A stretch of DNA of 64,000 nucleotides, from contig NZ_AFOZ01000018.1 in NCBI RefSeq assembly GCF_000217915.1, positions 1-64,000 of the forward strand, in the 5' to 3' direction. The position numbers were made by a program, and so were the translations under genes. Origin of the DNA: Shewanella sp. HN-41. Lineage in GTDB: Bacteria > Pseudomonadota > Gammaproteobacteria > Enterobacterales > Shewanellaceae. Each line of letters begins with the position of its first letter. The first letter of the stretch is position 1. This document shows, in pieces, positions 47,057 through 57,833 of the stretch. A model generated the notes under the pieces. It saw only the letters and a program-made list of their open reading frames with translations, was not told the DNA's origin and did not search any database.

Positions 47057-47085
47057 AACAGCCGCAAATAATTTACGGCTGTTTT
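47057..47085 (-). terminator. Terminator after panP
   Basis: AACAGCCG/CGGCTGTT stem with an A-run on the plus strand, placed after the panP stop in its direction of transcription. Confidence 0.75.
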
Positions 47086-47139
47086 GCTATTGAAGTGCTT
47101 TATTTGAGTTGCGATTTGTAACTTTCGCTAAACAACTCG

Positions 47140-48789
47140 CTATTCAGCCACCATCGCCATTAGCGCGGGCAAAAACTCGTTATCTAGTGCTGCGATTTCG
47201 CCTTGTTCGACCAGCACTTGATTGAGGATCTCATGGCTAGTCAAAGGGTTGGCGAGTACTACGCGAAACACCACGGTCGCTTGCCTAAAATAGCGGGCTG
47301 GCTGAATGCGGGTGCGGGAGACGAAGGATTTACCCTGTTCGCGTTGGTGCTTTTGAATAAACTGGGTCAGGCCATCGAGCAGCTCGTTAAAGCGCGCAAG
47401 TTTTACTGTGTCTGCTTGCTCACAGGCAAGCTGCATGACGGCTTGCACTTTAGCGGGGACATAACGATAGGTGAGCAGGCACAGCTCTGGTTCAGTGACC
47501 AGCTCAAAATCCTCATGGGCTTTGATTTGCTCGGCAAAATAGCCCGCTTTTTCAAGGCTGTTATTGATTAAGATTTCATACCCATCGCGGCCGATAATTT
47601 GCAAGCAAGCGTGCACTAACATTGCCATGCCGGGGCGTGAGCCTTCCAGGGTTTGGCTACCGAGATCCTTAGAACCGCGGCGCAGAATATATTCGGCGTG
47701 ATGGGCAATGGCGTGGGCAAACTCTGGGTCCTTAAATAACACCATGCCCGCGCCCATGGGCACATACATTTGTTTGTGGGCATCGATAGTCACCGAATCA
47801 GCAAGTTCGATACCTGCGAGTAAGTGGCGGTATTTATGGGATAATAAACTCGCGCCGCCCCAGGCTGCATCCACATGGAAATGACAATTTAACTCTTTTG
47901 CGAGCGTCGCTAACTCAATCAGCGGGTCAACATTACCTGTCTCAGTGGTGCCAGCCACGCCAACAATCGCCAATACCTTGATATTTTTACTGGCAAGTTC
48001 AAGGGCCGCTTGGCGCATTTTAGCCACATCGACCTTGTTATCACTACCCGTGGGAATGCTGATGATATTGTCGCGGCCAATGCCAAGCAGATCGACGGCT
48101 TTGCCCAGCGAATAGTGACCGCGCTCCGAGACTAAAATCGCTAAATCATCATAGCCATAGTGGCGCAGCGCCTTGAGTAACCCTTCGCGGGTCACGCCTT
48201 TAAAGTCGCCATCGGCCCTTAATAATTGATTGCGGGCAATCCACAGGGCGGTAATGTTGGCAACTGTGCCGCCGGAGCAAAATGCCCCGAGGGAATGATT
48301 GGCGCTGTGCATCCAGCTTTGATAAAAATCCGTATCTTGGGCGTAAATCAAATGGTGCATCATGCCGAGCACTTGGCGCTCAAGGGGCGTAAATGCCTTG
48401 GATGTCTCGATTTTTACCAAGTTTTGATTGAGCCCCACCATCATCTTCGACAGCGGTAACACAAAGTAGGGCAGTGCCGAAGTCATGTGGCCGATAAAAC
48501 TGGGCGCCGCCGTATGGACCGAATGGGCCACCAGATTTTGCATGATCTCGTCGGTGTAATCGGAGACAAAACGCGGCTGAGTTGGGATCTCAAAGGCCTG
48601 AAAATCGGTTTCAATTTCCGATAAGGGCTTTTCGAGCGCGGCAATGCTGTCACCCAAAAAACCTGCTAAATCCTCGGAAAGCTTCTGCTCGATAATACTT
48701 AAGGTCGATTCTGCATCTTCCGGCACAGTAAATATGCGCATCAGACTGGCTTCGGATGCCGTGGCTTGGCGAGGGAGTTTTTGAGTCAT
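47140..48789 (-). CDS. panP: PLP-dependent aspartate 1-decarboxylase (PanP type)
   Basis: A 549-aa group II PLP decarboxylase. SANHSLGAFCSGGTVANITAL and HFHVDAAWGGASLLSHKY are cofactor-site blocks, and the Schiff-base lysine is in SVTIDAHKQMYVPMGAG. The family in Vibrio and Shewanella (recalled as PanP) makes beta-alanine for pantothenate and replaces PanD. It has often been annotated as glutamate decarboxylase, which remains an alternative. Monocistronic. Confidence 0.8.
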   Translation of the reverse strand: MTQKLPRQATASEASLMRIFTVPEDAESTLSIIEQKLSEDLAGFLGDSIAALEKPLSEIETDFQAFEIPTQPRFVSDYTDEIMQNLVAHSVHTAAPSFIGHMTSALPYFVLPLSKMMVGLNQNLVKIETSKAFTPLERQVLGMMHHLIYAQDTDFYQSWMHSANHSLGAFCSGGTVANITALWIARNQLLRADGDFKGVTREGLLKALRHYGYDDLAILVSERGHYSLGKAVDLLGIGRDNIISIPTGSDNKVDVAKMRQAALELASKNIKVLAIVGVAGTTETGNVDPLIELATLAKELNCHFHVDAAWGGASLLSHKYRHLLAGIELADSVTIDAHKQMYVPMGAGMVLFKDPEFAHAIAHHAEYILRRGSKDLGSQTLEGSRPGMAMLVHACLQIIGRDGYEILINNSLEKAGYFAEQIKAHEDFELVTEPELCLLTYRYVPAKVQAVMQLACEQADTVKLARFNELLDGLTQFIQKHQREQGKSFVSRTRIQPARYFRQATVVFRVVLANPLTSHEILNQVLVEQGEIAALDNEFLPALMAMVAE

Positions 48790-48969
48790 GGGGCTTGCCG
48801 TCTATTAATTCTTATAGTGAAACCGCAAATTTGTTCAAAGAGTATAACCAAATCAGTGACTCTCGAAAGCAATCAAGGCGGATTACCAAAAAGGGAGCTC
48901 ACTTTACTGCAAGGCCTTTTAGTCATCAAGCATTAAAATCTAGTGCAGGCTCGGCGGCGAGGTAAAAAA

Positions 48970-48992
48970 CAAGGCGCCATGTGGGCGCCTTT
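48970..48992 (-). terminator. Terminator after the glycerate kinase gene
   Basis: AAGGCGCC/GGCGCCTT stem with an A-rich run on the upstream plus-strand side (T-run in the transcribed direction). Confidence 0.75.
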
Positions 48993-49018
48993 GCTCGATT
49001 TTCCCTTGGCCTTATGGT

Positions 49019-50191
49019 CTAGGGTTTGCCTAACATCAGCACAGCACCAATATTACGGGCGGTGTTACAAAGGTTTAGCTTGGCATTGGCCAACACATTC
49101 TCAAGCGAACTTAGGGCCGGAATAATAGGGAAAATTGCCGACATACCTTGATCCAGAATGGCATTGGCGTTTTCACCTAGGCAGCCGGCAATACCAATAG
49201 TGGGAATCCCCTGCAGTCTGGCTTGCTTTAACACGCCCATCGGGGTTTTACCAAATACAGTTTGACCATCGATGCGGCCTTCACCTGTGATCACTAAATC
49301 GGCACCGCGAATTTTGTCAGCGAGGCCAACGGTTTGCATTACAATCTCGACACCGGGTTTGAGTTCGGCATTTAAAAAAGCCATCACACCAAGGCCCATA
49401 CCGCCCGCCGCACCCGCGCCAGCTTGCCCACGGTGATCGGCAACGCCACTTTGGACTATCATATCGGCGTAGTGGGCAAGGGCCGTATCTAGCTGCTTAA
49501 CCATCTCGGGGGTAGCGCCTTTTTGCGGACCAAAAATCGCCGATGCACCACGCTCACCACACAGAGGGTTGTCAACATCACAGGCGACTTCGAAGCTACA
49601 TTGGCTCAGTAGTGGATGGGCGTTTGTCATATCAATACGGGCAAGATTGGCTAGCGCAGCGCCGCCAGCGGGCAAGGTTTTACCTTGGCTGTCGAGCAAT
49701 AAAATATCCAACGCTTGGGCCATACCCGCACCACCATCGTTGGTGGCACTGCCGCCTAAGCCTAAAATGATGTGCTTTATCCCCCGATTAAGCGCATCAC
49801 AAATCAACTCGCCCGTACCATAACTTGTGGTGAGCAGCGGATTTCGTTGCTCCCTTGGTACATGGTGTAGCCCAGAGGCTGAGGCCATTTCAATTACGGC
49901 AATAGCACCAGTATCTGAATGAGTTGCAGCACTACCATTTGAACCATTGCCGAGGATGCCATAGTGCGCCTGTACTCTATTTCCGAGTGGGCCCATGACC
50001 TCTAAATTGACAATACTGCCACCTGTGGCATCGACCATAGACTGCACTGTACCTTCGCCGCCATCGGCAACGGGGATTTTGACTATATCGCAGTCGGGGA
50101 GCACTTGTTTTAAGCCCTGTTCAATCGCGTTGGCGACTTCGAGTGCGCTTAAGCTTTCTTTAAAGGAGTCGGGGGCGATAACTATTTTCAT
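49019..50191 (-). CDS. garK: Glycerate kinase (GarK/GlxK family)
   Basis: A 390-aa kinase phosphorylating glycerate. ATG at 50191 gives the family start MKIVIAPDSFKESLSALEVA; an upstream in-frame start would add 15 unrelated residues. Other blocks: PVADGGEGTVQSMVDATGG, GLGGSATNDGGAGMAQALD, GAGAAGGMGLG and DLVITGEGRIDGQTVFGKTPMGV. It follows the permease gene by 82 bp on the same strand, with a hairpin in the gap. The pair imports and activates glycerate. Confidence 0.92.
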   Translation of the reverse strand: MKIVIAPDSFKESLSALEVANAIEQGLKQVLPDCDIVKIPVADGGEGTVQSMVDATGGSIVNLEVMGPLGNRVQAHYGILGNGSNGSAATHSDTGAIAVIEMASASGLHHVPREQRNPLLTTSYGTGELICDALNRGIKHIILGLGGSATNDGGAGMAQALDILLLDSQGKTLPAGGAALANLARIDMTNAHPLLSQCSFEVACDVDNPLCGERGASAIFGPQKGATPEMVKQLDTALAHYADMIVQSGVADHRGQAGAGAAGGMGLGVMAFLNAELKPGVEIVMQTVGLADKIRGADLVITGEGRIDGQTVFGKTPMGVLKQARLQGIPTIGIAGCLGENANAILDQGMSAIFPIIPALSSLENVLANAKLNLCNTARNIGAVLMLGKP

Positions 50192-50210
50192 TAAAAATCC
50201 TACAACTAAA

Positions 50211-50229
50211 TGGGCGCAGTATGCGCCCA
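50211..50229. promoter_or_regulatory. Intercistronic hairpin between permease and kinase genes
   Basis: TGGGCGCAGTATGCGCCCA, an 8-bp perfect stem with a three-base loop and no T-run. Could set relative expression of the two genes by mRNA processing or protection. Confidence 0.5.
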
Positions 50230-50273
50230 AGGACACAATATCGAATCAAGGTCAAACCAAGGTCAAATCAATA

Positions 50274-51632
50274 TTAGAGCAAGACTAAGCTCAGCACATA
50301 CACAGTCACCATGGCGGTGACACCTTGGATTAGGGTTGCCATGGTTTGTGCCTTATAGGCTTGTTTCACACTCATGCGGCTAAATTGGGTCACGACCCAG
50401 AAAAAACTGTCATTGGCGTGGGAAACCGTCATCGCGCCCGCACCAATTGCCATTACCGTTAATACGCGGCCCATATCGCTGCCAAGACCTATATCACCTA
50501 GCATAGGCGCAACCAGTGCCGAGGTCGCAACTAACGCCACAGTGGATGAACCCTGCGCCGATTTAAGCGCCGCGGCGACGATAAAGGGCATAAAGATACC
50601 GATACCTAGCGCCGACAGTGAGCTACCTAAAAAGTCGCCTATAGGCGTGGCTTTTAAGACTGCACCAAAGGCGCCACCCGCACCTGTGATCAAGATAATC
50701 GGCGCGGCTGTGACGAGTCCTTGGCTAATGCGCTCACTAAATTCACTGATCTTATTCTCACCTTTTAATAACAACAGGGATAAAAACAGGCCAATCATCA
50801 GGGCATTAACGGGCTGGCCGAGGAATACGAGTGCGGTAAATAAACCTTCTTTACCTAAGGGAGCCGAGGGGAAATTAGCGATGGAACCTAGACAAATTAA
50901 TATGATCGGCACAAAAATTGGCGCGAAGGCTTTTAGTGGATTGGGCAGAGTGCCATAGCTTTTTTTCAGTGATTCATAATCATCTAGCTGTGCCTTCAGC
51001 TCTTCTGCACCTTCACCATCGGGCTCAACATCGGCAAAACGGTTTGCCCATAACATACCCGCAAGCGCGGCAACGGCGGCGACAAATAGACCCACGCCGA
51101 TCACTAAACCTAAATTAGACTCTAAGCCTAAGTTACCTGCGGCGGCGATAGGGCCAGGCGTTGGCGGTACAAAGGTGTGAGTGGCATACAACCCCGTGGC
51201 TAAGGCAACGCTCATGGAGACACTAGAGACCTTCATGCGGTTAGCCATGGATTGTTTTAACGAGTTTAAGATCACAAAGCCCGAGTCACAGAATACGGGG
51301 ATAGACACGAGATAACCTATGATGGACATAGTGAGCGTCGGGAAGCGTTTACCCAATAGCTTGATCACCACGTCGGCCATGGTAATGGCTGCGCCGCTCT
51401 TTTCGAGAATAATCCCGATAATCGTCCCCAATACGATCACTAGGCCGATATAACCTAAAATATTGCCAAACCCTGTGGTAATGGTTTTAGCGATTTCTCC
51501 GCTCGGTAAGCCATAGGCGAAGGCTGCGATAAAGGCGGCTAAAATTAAGGTTAGAAAGGGGTGGAGTTTAAATTTTGAGGTCGCGAAAACAATAAATGCA
51601 ATCACGCCGATAAGAATAAGCACTAAGTTCAT
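50274..51632 (-). CDS. GntP-family permease (gluconate/glycerate type)
   Basis: A 452-aa inner-membrane transporter with about twelve helices. GntP signatures: FATSKFKLHPFLTLILAAFIAAFAYGL, TITTGFGNILGYIGLVIVLGTIIGIILEKSGAA, VPPTPGPIAAAGNLG and SHANDSFFWVVTQFS. Glycerate is the likely substrate because of the adjacent kinase. First gene of the two-gene operon; CdaR is nearby. Confidence 0.88.
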   Translation of the reverse strand: MNLVLILIGVIAFIVFATSKFKLHPFLTLILAAFIAAFAYGLPSGEIAKTITTGFGNILGYIGLVIVLGTIIGIILEKSGAAITMADVVIKLLGKRFPTLTMSIIGYLVSIPVFCDSGFVILNSLKQSMANRMKVSSVSMSVALATGLYATHTFVPPTPGPIAAAGNLGLESNLGLVIGVGLFVAAVAALAGMLWANRFADVEPDGEGAEELKAQLDDYESLKKSYGTLPNPLKAFAPIFVPIILICLGSIANFPSAPLGKEGLFTALVFLGQPVNALMIGLFLSLLLLKGENKISEFSERISQGLVTAAPIILITGAGGAFGAVLKATPIGDFLGSSLSALGIGIFMPFIVAAALKSAQGSSTVALVATSALVAPMLGDIGLGSDMGRVLTVMAIGAGAMTVSHANDSFFWVVTQFSRMSVKQAYKAQTMATLIQGVTAMVTVYVLSLVLL

Positions 51633-51953
51633 AGTTTGTCCCGTTCAGTTCTTGGCTGAAGTTTTTGAGTAAGTTTCTTAAGTGAGTTTTGACGGATATT
51701 GTAGGGCGCAGTGTTCATTTAGGCCTGAGTCCAAATGAAGGCTGCCTTAAGGTCATCCTATTATTGTGCAGGCATATTTGAATAGCTTTGGCTAAACCGA
51801 CGGACTTACCGCCATATGACAGGCTATTTTTGTGCGCATGCACAAAAAGACTTAAGTGAATTCGAATGTAAGAGGGTTAATTTTGTCTATAGAGTTGGCA
51901 AATATGGCTATTTGCCAACCTTAACAGGAGAGACTGGGCTTAACTCGGCGCAC
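51633..51953. promoter_or_regulatory. 321-bp intergenic region with a perfect hairpin
   Basis: Between the catalase-like gene and the permease gene on the same strand. GTTGGCAAATA/TATTTGCCAAC (51894-51919) is a perfect 11-bp stem with a four-base loop, perhaps the terminator of the catalase-like gene, though no T-run follows. The rest likely holds the permease promoter. Confidence 0.5.
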
Positions 51954-52961
51954 TTATTGACGACGAATAAAGGATTCTACATAGGCGGCGGTTCGGGCAT
52001 TGAGTATAGGATCGGCCGATGCGGCAATGCCCTTAGGTAATAACAGCGGGTTGAAAATGCCTTTATCACACTGTTGAACTTGGGGATCGTTATCTCGTTC
52101 ACCGTTAATCACCACTTGGCCGACGAGCAAACGCTGGCGAGTCTCAGGCCAAATCACGGTTGGATCATTAATCTCATCGCCCGCTTCAGCCAGTTGAATA
52201 TAGAGGTTCCATTGTGCAGGCTGGGTTTTAATGCGCTGGAGTAGTTCAGCCTTTAAAAAATCATCGCCAAGCTCAGCCAGTTCGCTGGCTGACAACGCCG
52301 CCGTGCCTGCGACGGGTTCAAAAATCCACTTACCCGCGACCGTTTCACCTTGCTGGGCGCTGTCTTTTTGCGTACTAAACAGGAAACTATTTACGCCATA
52401 GTAGCGGCTGTTGGCGAAACTTGGGCTGGGAGGCAGTTGTTTTACATAGTCGAAAAAGGTTTTAGCGCTGGGTTGATTGTCGATAAGCCACTGTTTACCT
52501 TCAGCGCCCTGTTTCACTTTGGTTTGAAAGTTAAAAAACTCTTCAAGATTACTGGCAAAGAAAACGGGAATATTAGTTGTGACAAAGTTAAGGTTTTCTT
52601 TATCGCCATCAATTTTGAGTGACATAAAGCGCCCTGCGGTTTTATCGGAGATCTGCGGATTTGTGCCGCCAAGGGAAAAACGGGCAGTGATCTTAATCGA
52701 ATCTTGATTAAAAAATGGGATCGCCAATGTTTGTTGTAGTTGCGGATCCGGTTTAAAACTGCCTGAGGTACAAAATCCTTTAGTGTGATTGCGCAGTTTG
52801 ACTTTTTTACCCGCCTCGCGACTTGCCGCATCGGGTGTGCCATTAACGGCATCGACCAGCTCGGGAATGGTTTTTTCGGCAGCGATTAATGTCGGTGAAG
52901 TCAGTGCAATACCACTAATTAGACAAGCCTTGGCGAGTAAAGTCAGTTTGATGAGGTTCAT
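51954..52961 (-). CDS. Exported catalase-family peroxidase (SrpA-like)
   Basis: A 335-aa catalase-core protein with a signal peptide (LLAKACLISGIALTSPTLIAAEK). The distal His is in KLRNHTKGFCTSGSF, and the proximal haem Tyr is likely in LNARTAAYVESFIRR near the C-terminus. It is shorter than true catalases, as in SrpA-type periplasmic peroxidases. It lies between the glycerate operon and the CdaR gene, an unexpected neighbour. Confidence 0.82.
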   Translation of the reverse strand: MNLIKLTLLAKACLISGIALTSPTLIAAEKTIPELVDAVNGTPDAASREAGKKVKLRNHTKGFCTSGSFKPDPQLQQTLAIPFFNQDSIKITARFSLGGTNPQISDKTAGRFMSLKIDGDKENLNFVTTNIPVFFASNLEEFFNFQTKVKQGAEGKQWLIDNQPSAKTFFDYVKQLPPSPSFANSRYYGVNSFLFSTQKDSAQQGETVAGKWIFEPVAGTAALSASELAELGDDFLKAELLQRIKTQPAQWNLYIQLAEAGDEINDPTVIWPETRQRLLVGQVVINGERDNDPQVQQCDKGIFNPLLLPKGIAASADPILNARTAAYVESFIRRQ

Positions 52962-53235
52962 AGCAATTCCTTTTAATGGACTGGGTCGAGCGTTCGAAAT
53001 GTCGACGCGAGACGGTTATCAGAGACTATAGGAAAGGGGATACGGTATAAATCTTTCAATCAGGCTTCCAATAAATGCCAAGTTTTATTCAATGACACGG
53101 AAATAACGTCAGTACTTTTTATGATCTCTATCTGTTTGCCTGTTTCTCGTTGGCTCCTTAAACCCATCAGCGACTCAATCCGTCACACCGCTAGGCATAG
53201 TTGCTAAACCTATGTGCGGTTAAACATAGAGGCTG

Positions 53236-54465
53236 TTAAGTTGAGCCAGTCGAAGTATCAATCAATTGCCCAAGATACAGGCTTAATAGCCCATGCAGGG
53301 ATTGAATATCTGTTTTAGTGAGCTGCTGAATTTTATCTAGTCGATATCTTAAGGTATTACGGTGAATAAACAGGGCATTAGCACATTGCTGCGCATCACC
53401 AAAGTGGGTGATATAGGCGGCTAAGGTTTTGCGTAATTGACCGTTTTTATCGGCCTTGGCGAGTTGTTGATAGGGCATTGCCAGTGCCTGACCACGCCAA
53501 TCATGTTTAAGCCCTGCGAGTAGCACTTGCAGAGAATAATCTTCAAACAGGTATTTAGTGCCTTCAGGATTGAGCTGTTTACCTATGTTCAAGGTTTCCT
53601 GCGCCGTTTGGTAAGAGCGCGCTATACCGCCTTTTTCGGGGAAAAAATGGCCTAGGGCAATTTTAAAGTTTAAATCCATCTGGGCGGGTAAACGTTGCAG
53701 CAATTTATCAATACGTTGGTTTTCAAGTTCAGGATCCCATTGTTTTCCGTCCAAAAAAGCCGGTTTTAAGATCACTAGCTGTGACATGGAAGTCATGGCG
53801 ATTAAATTGCCGCGATCAGGATTTTGCAGTAGATGTAACACTTGTTTTAGGGTTTCGCTCACTCGGGGATTTTGCCTATCATTGCTTTGCTCAGCCTTGC
53901 TTAACCCATTAAAAGGGGGCTTGTCCTCTACAAGGGGGTGTCGGTGCTTTTCACTGACCTCAATAATGGCCGCGACCCGTGGTTGGCTGATATCAATGTC
54001 GAGTTGTTTGGCCCAGCGGTGTAGTTGCTCATCATCAACGGTTTGTGCCTTGATCAGTTGTAGAATAAATTCTTCCCGCTGGCGGTTCTCCCACTGCAAT
54101 TTATCCTGCAAATTAGCTTGTTCGACTATCATTTCGGCGGTCATTTTGAGTAACTCGCCGTAATGGGCGAACTCACTGGGATCACCTGTAATGCCGACAA
54201 CACCTATGATTTGTCCTTGATAATGCAAGGGTAAATTGATACCGGGCTTAACGCCATGGAGCCCTGAGGCTACTTCCTGACTTATTTCCACATTGCGATT
54301 TTGTGCAATCGCCAGTAGCGCGCCTTCATGAGTAGAACCAATACGTTTAGGATCTCCTGAACCTAGGATCACCCCTTGGCCGTTCATCACATTAATATTG
54401 TGGCCGATAATTTTCATCGTACGACTCACAATTTGTTTGGCAATTTGCTGATCTAAAACATACAT
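53236..54465 (-). CDS. cdaR: CdaR/SdaR-type sugar-diacid regulator
   Basis: A 409-aa regulator. The N-terminal sugar-diacid recognition domain is clear (LDQQIAKQIVSRTMKIIGHNINVMNGQGVILGSGDPKRIG...HEGALLAI, GVVGITGDPSEFAHYGELLK). The C-terminal PucR-type helix-turn-helix is ALFIHRNTLRYRLDKIQQLTK. CdaR activates glycerate and sugar-diacid genes in enterobacteria, so it should control the permease-kinase operon 1.6 kb downstream. Confidence 0.88.
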   Translation of the reverse strand: MYVLDQQIAKQIVSRTMKIIGHNINVMNGQGVILGSGDPKRIGSTHEGALLAIAQNRNVEISQEVASGLHGVKPGINLPLHYQGQIIGVVGITGDPSEFAHYGELLKMTAEMIVEQANLQDKLQWENRQREEFILQLIKAQTVDDEQLHRWAKQLDIDISQPRVAAIIEVSEKHRHPLVEDKPPFNGLSKAEQSNDRQNPRVSETLKQVLHLLQNPDRGNLIAMTSMSQLVILKPAFLDGKQWDPELENQRIDKLLQRLPAQMDLNFKIALGHFFPEKGGIARSYQTAQETLNIGKQLNPEGTKYLFEDYSLQVLLAGLKHDWRGQALAMPYQQLAKADKNGQLRKTLAAYITHFGDAQQCANALFIHRNTLRYRLDKIQQLTKTDIQSLHGLLSLYLGQLIDTSTGST

Positions 54466-54667
54466 AACTAACCTTAGATTTCAGTCTATTAATAAACATT
54501 GCATGGCTAGATTTACTGATAACCAAGCCAATAGCAAGCGCCTTAAAAAAGCAGGTGTTTTTATAATCTTCTATACTTATTTTGTATTTGGTTTGTTAAA
54601 TTATTAACCGTAATGCAACAAATTAATTTGTAAGCCTGTTTTATTTGTGACACTTTGTATCCGCTGA

Positions 54668-56197
<1,530 letters not shown>

Positions 56198-56224
56198 CAT
56201 ATTGATTTTAGTGATACTAAGACT

Positions 56225-56260
56225 AGAGCCTCGAGCAATTAACTCGAGGCTCTTTAGTTT
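56225..56260. terminator. Terminator between the M4 protease and the UDG-family gene
   Basis: Perfect AGAGCCTCGAG/CTCGAGGCTCT stem; overlaps the convergent gene's stop codon region. Confidence 0.8.
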
Positions 56261-56994
56261 GATGGGGGCAGTGAAACCTCGAGTAATGTTGCAATCCTTT
56301 GCCTCAGTCTTGGCAGCATATCGCGTTCAAACTCAGGGTGTTGCTTAAGCCAGAGATTATTGCGTGGGCTAGGGTGTGGCAAAACGATAAACTTGGGCCA
56401 ATATTGCTGCCACTGTGCCGTTGCCTGAGTCACTGTGATGCCCTTTGCCTTCGCTCTTGCTTGCGTATTGGGAGTGGGAGCTGAGCTTGTATTTGTCGGG
56501 GTATCTATAGCGGTTGTATCAATCCCATTAGAGGCTAAGTGGTAATCGATGGCATATTGGCCGAGGATCACGATTAACTCTATTTGTGGCATCAGCGCCA
56601 GTAGTTGCCTATGCCAAGTGGCGGCGCATTCGGGCCGAGGCGCCTTATCGCCCAATTTTTTACCGTTTTTCTCTATGCTTCCTGGAAAACAAAATCCCAT
56701 TGGCACTATGGCAAATAGGGTAGGATCGTAAAATTGCTCACGGGTGACATTTAACCAAGCGCGTAGCCTCTCACCGCTGGCATCATCAAAAGGAATGCCT
56801 TTATGGTGAGTTTTAATCCCCGGCGCTTGGCCGGCAATTAAGATCCGTGCCTGGTGACTGGCTTGTAAAATAGGTTGAGCTGGTAGCGGCAAATGGGCTT
56901 GGCAGAGTGTGCAGGCCCTGATTTTTATTAATAGCGCGTCCATGGCAGTTAAGCCTATTGGTTCCGGCGCTTGCCCTTGTGCTTGTTTCACCAT
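56254..56994 (-). CDS. Uracil-DNA glycosylase-family protein
   Basis: A 246-aa protein of the UDG superfamily. ARILIAGQAPGIKTHHKGIPFDDASGERLRAWLNV carries the first active-site motif (GQAPG), and VLPHPSPRNNLWLKQHPEFE holds the second with His. Cysteines at CTLCQAH could be part of a metal site, but a full four-cysteine cluster is not obvious. May repair uracil or act on other substrates. Confidence 0.8.
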   Translation of the reverse strand: MVKQAQGQAPEPIGLTAMDALLIKIRACTLCQAHLPLPAQPILQASHQARILIAGQAPGIKTHHKGIPFDDASGERLRAWLNVTREQFYDPTLFAIVPMGFCFPGSIEKNGKKLGDKAPRPECAATWHRQLLALMPQIELIVILGQYAIDYHLASNGIDTTAIDTPTNTSSAPTPNTQARAKAKGITVTQATAQWQQYWPKFIVLPHPSPRNNLWLKQHPEFERDMLPRLRQRIATLLEVSLPPSN

Positions 56995-57016
56995 ATTGAG
57001 TATCTAAGCCGAGTAT

Positions 57017-57631
57017 TTAAGCCAGTGAGGATTGGAACATGACTAGCGTTTGGTATAGCCAGTAACCAAATAGGCCATAGCCACCCACTAAAGCTAAATA
57101 ATTTAATAGTTTAGGTATTTGTTTCGGTGTAGAGGCTAAGCCAATATGGGCAACGATAATGGCAAAAAGCGCTAGCGGGGCAATGATATAGCTTAAGCCT
57201 AAAATCGTTAATGCCCCAAGGCTGAGGATCCAGTCGGCTTTTGCATGGACGGTTTTATCGATTTGATGGAGTTGCAGTGGCAGTAAGATCAGCCCTGTGC
57301 CTATGCAGATAATGCCGACATTGAGGGCGAAATCGCTCCAGCCCCTGTGGTCATAAATGGCCAGGGCGACGGCAATCAGCGGTATAAGTAAGGCGCAGAT
57401 CACATGACGCTTGGCAAAAGTACGGCTGTGATAGCAACCAGCAAAGAAAAATAATCCCTGTAAAAGGAGATTGATTAAGGTAAAGCCACCTAGGCCTAAA
57501 ATGATGAATAGGCTGGCCGTGCCACCCGAGGGATCGAAGGCAATGGCGGGCACTGGGAGTAAACTTAGCCCGAGTAATGCGGGTATAGATGCCAAGCGTT
57601 GGGGTTGGGGGGGCGACAAATGATTCAACAT
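57017..57631 (-). CDS. Hypothetical membrane protein
   Basis: A 204-aa protein with about six helices (LASIPALLGLSLLPVPAIAF; LFIILGLGGFTLINLLLQGLFFF; VICALLIPLIAVALAIY; VGIICIGTGLILLPL; LSLGALTILGLSYIIAPLALFAIIV; LALVGGYGLFGYWLYQTL). Lies 22 bp upstream of the UDG-family gene on the same strand and may share its transcript. No family recognised. Confidence 0.6.
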   Translation of the reverse strand: MLNHLSPPQPQRLASIPALLGLSLLPVPAIAFDPSGGTASLFIILGLGGFTLINLLLQGLFFFAGCYHSRTFAKRHVICALLIPLIAVALAIYDHRGWSDFALNVGIICIGTGLILLPLQLHQIDKTVHAKADWILSLGALTILGLSYIIAPLALFAIIVAHIGLASTPKQIPKLLNYLALVGGYGLFGYWLYQTLVMFQSSLA

Positions 57632-57788
57632 GGTTTTAGATGATTAACGAAAAGATTGAATTAAGATCCGCTAAAGTGACTTAAAACTCAAGGAATAAGC
57701 TTTTTATGGGCGGATTTTCGCGCCAGAGTCTGATCTTATTCAAGAATTTGACTTTTATACTGCCACAATCGTTAAACTACAAATAAAC

Positions 57789-57813
57789 AAAAGCCCGCAG
57801 GAAGCGGGCTTTT
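57789..57813. terminator. Terminator after mtrB
   Basis: AAAAGCCCGC/GCGGGCTTTT perfect stem, 21 bp after the mtrB stop in its direction. Confidence 0.85.
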
Positions 57814-57833
57814 GGATCGCAGTGAACCGCGTA

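Noticed and set aside
47140-48789. Glutamate decarboxylase of an acid-resistance system
   Set aside because: No antiporter gene adjacent, and the length and N-terminal region fit the PanP aspartate decarboxylase group better; kept as an alternative.
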